A stretch of 64,000 nucleotides of DNA. It comes from Nelumbo lutea (Eukaryota; Streptophyta; Magnoliopsida; Proteales; Nelumbonaceae). Below are positions 61,610-64,000 of the stretch, piece after piece. Each line of letters starts with the position of its first letter. The first letter of the stretch is position 1. The notes under the pieces were generated by a model. It saw only the letters and a program-made list of their open reading frames with translations, did not search any database and was not told the origin of the DNA. The translations under genes and the position numbers were made by a program. The stretch is taken from assembly GCA_022828595.1 (NCBI GenBank), contig JAKGHH010000003.1, forward strand, positions 100,959,583 to 101,023,582, given 5' to 3'.

Positions 61610-61809
61610 CTATTTTAAAAATTAATTATTTACACTGATCATCATAAGCTAGAAATAAGGGAAAAGTGCAGAACAAATACAGGTAAAAAAATAAATAACT
61701 TCAGAACAGAACAAGGTTATCATAGAAGCAAGTATATCAAGGCCAACCAAAATGACTGTAAATATCCATAGAAGTTCACATACGATATATCATTTTTTAA
61801 AGGTAACAA

Positions 61810-62174
61810 TCAAAAGGGTCTTACTAATTTACGTAAAAAAATGGACTAGAAGAATACTGCCAAGCACCCCTTCGTGGGAAGAAGGCTACATACTCCTTAT
61901 TTCTAAAATGGCACATACAAGGTGCATAGAAGGATTTTGGGAATGGTGCATTCCTGGTTGGCAAATCACCCATTGTTCAAAAACAGGCACTCATGTTCTT
62001 TTTCTGATCAAGATTTCCTCTTTGCGAGGAGCTTATAGTCTTTTTGGTTTGGGGCTGGTTGTATCAGGTATACTGGTTCTTTCCTCTTGTACAGATTCTC
62101 TTTGTACATGGATTTACATAGTTGTATGGTTTTAAGATTATTAATGAGATTACCTTACAGTTTCAAAAAAAAAG
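61810..62174 (+). mobile_element. LINE 3' end with poly-A
   Basis: Low coding signal; ends GATTATTAATGAGATTACC then poly-A at 62,166-62,174. Confidence 0.45.
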
Positions 62175-62609
62175 TTCAACTTCTTCCAACCAGACACTGG
62201 GGATGACCAAACCTCTAGAGGTTTTTGTTTCCTAGAGAAAAAGGCAGCAATTGCCCCCCAATTCCCAGAAAACAAAACAAAAGAAAAAACCCCTCTGCTT
62301 TAAAGTCTGAAAAAAAAAAGTTTCAGGGTTTTAACACAATGACCAATGTGCAATTTTAAGAATAATACATTCAATTACCTTCTCCAACCTCCTCTCCTCC
62401 TAAAAGATTATTGTATTTCTTTCTTCCCACACTGTCCAAATTACCACTGCCTTTGTACATCTCCACAAAATCCTACCTCTTTTATTTTTGTGTTTCTCAA
62501 AACAGAAGGGCTGAACAGTCCATCCAAACAAGCAGGAGCCAGGAGGGTTCCACCTACAATCAAAAAGAGAAGAAAGCCATTCCCAAATAAAGCAAACAAA
62601 AAAAAAAAA

Positions 62610-62724
62610 AAAAAGTTGCCATTTGTAAGACTTGTGGATTGGGGGATTACCTTCTTTTGGAAGGTGATAGTTGTATTAAATTTCTTTTAAGTTTAACGAA
62701 AGTTACAATTTCCTATCAAAAAAA
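62610..62724 (+). mobile_element. Very short LINE 3' end
   Basis: Ends GAAAGTTACAATTTCCTATC then A7. This matches the 3' end of the twin-primed LINE at 28,840, so it is the same family, 5'-truncated to about 0.1 kb. Confidence 0.6.
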
Positions 62725-63260
62725 CGGGGGTCTTTCCCTACCAACTTTAAAACCTTCAATCATATCCATATACACCCCCATAAGCACCAGTATGCTTAAC
62801 ACTTCTGCTACAATGTCAAACAATAATGGAGATAGTGGATCTCCTTGTCTCAGCCCCATTGTAGCTAAAAAAAATAAGCTCTGTTGAAATACCATTAAAC
62901 CAAATAGGAAAGGATACTGTGGAAATGCAAGCAAACATACAACTCCTCCATCTCTCCCCAAAACCCATCATTTCCAGCACCTCCTCCAAGAGACCCCATT
63001 CCCCAAAACCCTTTTCCACTTCTAATTCTTGCATTTACAAACCCAATTGCTATTATCACCGCATCTAAGATTTGTGTCCCCTCAACAAAAGCCATTTGAG
63101 TAGGCCCCACCATGTCATGTAACAATGATCTTAATCTTCTTGAAAGGATTTCTGCAATTGTTCTATATAAGTTGGATATTAAGCTTCTTGGTCATAAATC
63201 TTGAACCTTACAAGCACCTTCCCACCAACTTTTCATTCCAAAATTCCGTAAACATCCCCA
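62725..63260 (-). mobile_element. LINE RT fragment
   Basis: Minus strand: MVGPTQMAFVEGTQILDAVI and MGLRQGDPLSPLLFDIVAEV, the RT palm region, with stops and frameshifts. Confidence 0.75.
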
Positions 63261-63286
63261 ATGCATCACTTTTAACAATGCTCCAA

Positions 63287-64000
63287 CCAGTGATTTAAAA
63301 GGCACGTATAGGCATACAGGCAAGGCGCATTTTGGGGTACGCGCCTCGCCTAGGTCCTAGGCGCACGTCTAGATGCGCCTTGTGCCTCATCCCAGGCGTG
63401 CGCCTTTTCAAAATTTTGCACTTTTTGCCTTTTTTTGAGTCTAACAGCCGGGCCGGGGGCTCCGCCCTCGGACCCCCAACCACACCCCTCATGGCAAGCC
63501 CAAACAAGTCTATTCATTCATTCATTCCAATAAAATATCTTCTTAAAAGGCAATTAAAGTTATGAAATCATGATTTTTCATGTGAGAAATAAGAATTTCA
63601 AACCCTAACATAGACTTGTATGGGCTTGCCTCGAGGGGCGTGCTACAAAGGCGACTCATAGAATCAAGAATGCAATATGTTTTACATCACATTAGCTACT
63701 TGAAGCAATGCAATTAAGGAAAAAATGAGATTGTGGGTTTTACATGCTTGAAAATGTTGTATATATTTGCTTCTATTTTTAAATTTTCATTTGAAAACGC
63801 TTTACATGTTATTTTTATGTATTTTAATTTTAGATAATTGTTTTTTAAAACATTTATTTTAAAATTTATGTTTATATCTTTTATTAACATTATGTTTAAT
63901 CTTTTTTTGAATTTACTGACTTCTTTTTTATTTTTAGCTTTTTTTGTAGTTTTGCGCCTTTCTTAAAAAGGCACGTGCCCCGCCTTGTGCCTCAAGCGCA
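63287..64000. mobile_element. hAT-like non-autonomous repeat, cut by window end
   Basis: Begins TGATTTAAAAGGCACG and has GCGCCTCGCCTAGG words, similar in style to the ends of the 4.9-kb hAT. A GC-rich block (GGGGGCTCCGCCCTCGG) lies at 63,450. AAAAAGGCACGTGCC recurs at 63,965. The far end is outside the window. Confidence 0.5.

Noticed and set aside
61610..64000. Further 5' SYD exons
   Set aside because: Scanned for conserved SYD N-terminal peptides; only LINE and repeat remains were recognisable, so no exon is called.

Overview
This is a nuclear plant genome window. It is AT-rich, has large introns, and is crowded with L1-type LINEs, hAT-type DNA elements and LTR-retrotransposon remains. Only one host gene is visible. 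On the minus strand, from the right edge region (61,609) down to 12,214, lies the plant SWI/SNF chromatin-remodelling ATPase SPLAYED (SYD). I could join 29 coding exons with consistent splice phases. They total 10,569 nt (3,522 codons plus a stop) with no frameshift or internal stop. The 5' exons lie beyond the right edge or could not be recognised. A basal eudicot or other woody/early-diverging dicot would fit, but I cannot name the species from sequence alone.

Layout. 1-12,213: gene-free flank downstream of SYD, holding foldback MITEs, three hAT-type non-autonomous elements with 8-bp target duplications (one nested in an older element), a TRIM-like remnant and a SINE-like family. 12,214-27,771: the long serine/threonine-rich and acidic SYD tail, with three different peptide repeat arrays. 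One array is carried on small symmetric phase-1 exons. One tail intron holds an L1 LINE split by a 4.9-kb hAT transposon. 27,772-51,297: SnAC-like region, SNF2 helicase lobes and HSA region. The introns between these small conserved exons are inflated by LINEs, a solo LTR, a twin-primed LINE, a LINE with a tandemly duplicated ORF1, and a 5'-truncated chromovirus. 51,298-61,609: an 8-kb LINE-filled intron, a 1.2-kb N-terminal exon and two small exons of the QLQ-like region. 61,610-64,000: LINE remnants and a partial repeat cut by the window end.

How it works together. The only supported cellular function is chromatin remodelling by SYD: HSA region (actin-related-protein binding), two-lobed ATPase, SnAC-like region, AT-hook and a long disordered tail. 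Everything else is mobile DNA that has expanded the introns or flank. The most unusual items are the tandem exon/peptide repeat in the SYD tail, two GC-AG introns in the C-terminal helicase lobe, the twin-primed LINE, the LINE/chromovirus in-frame fusion, and the nested hAT insertions. No CRISPR array, rRNA or tRNA gene, or bacterial-type operon is present.
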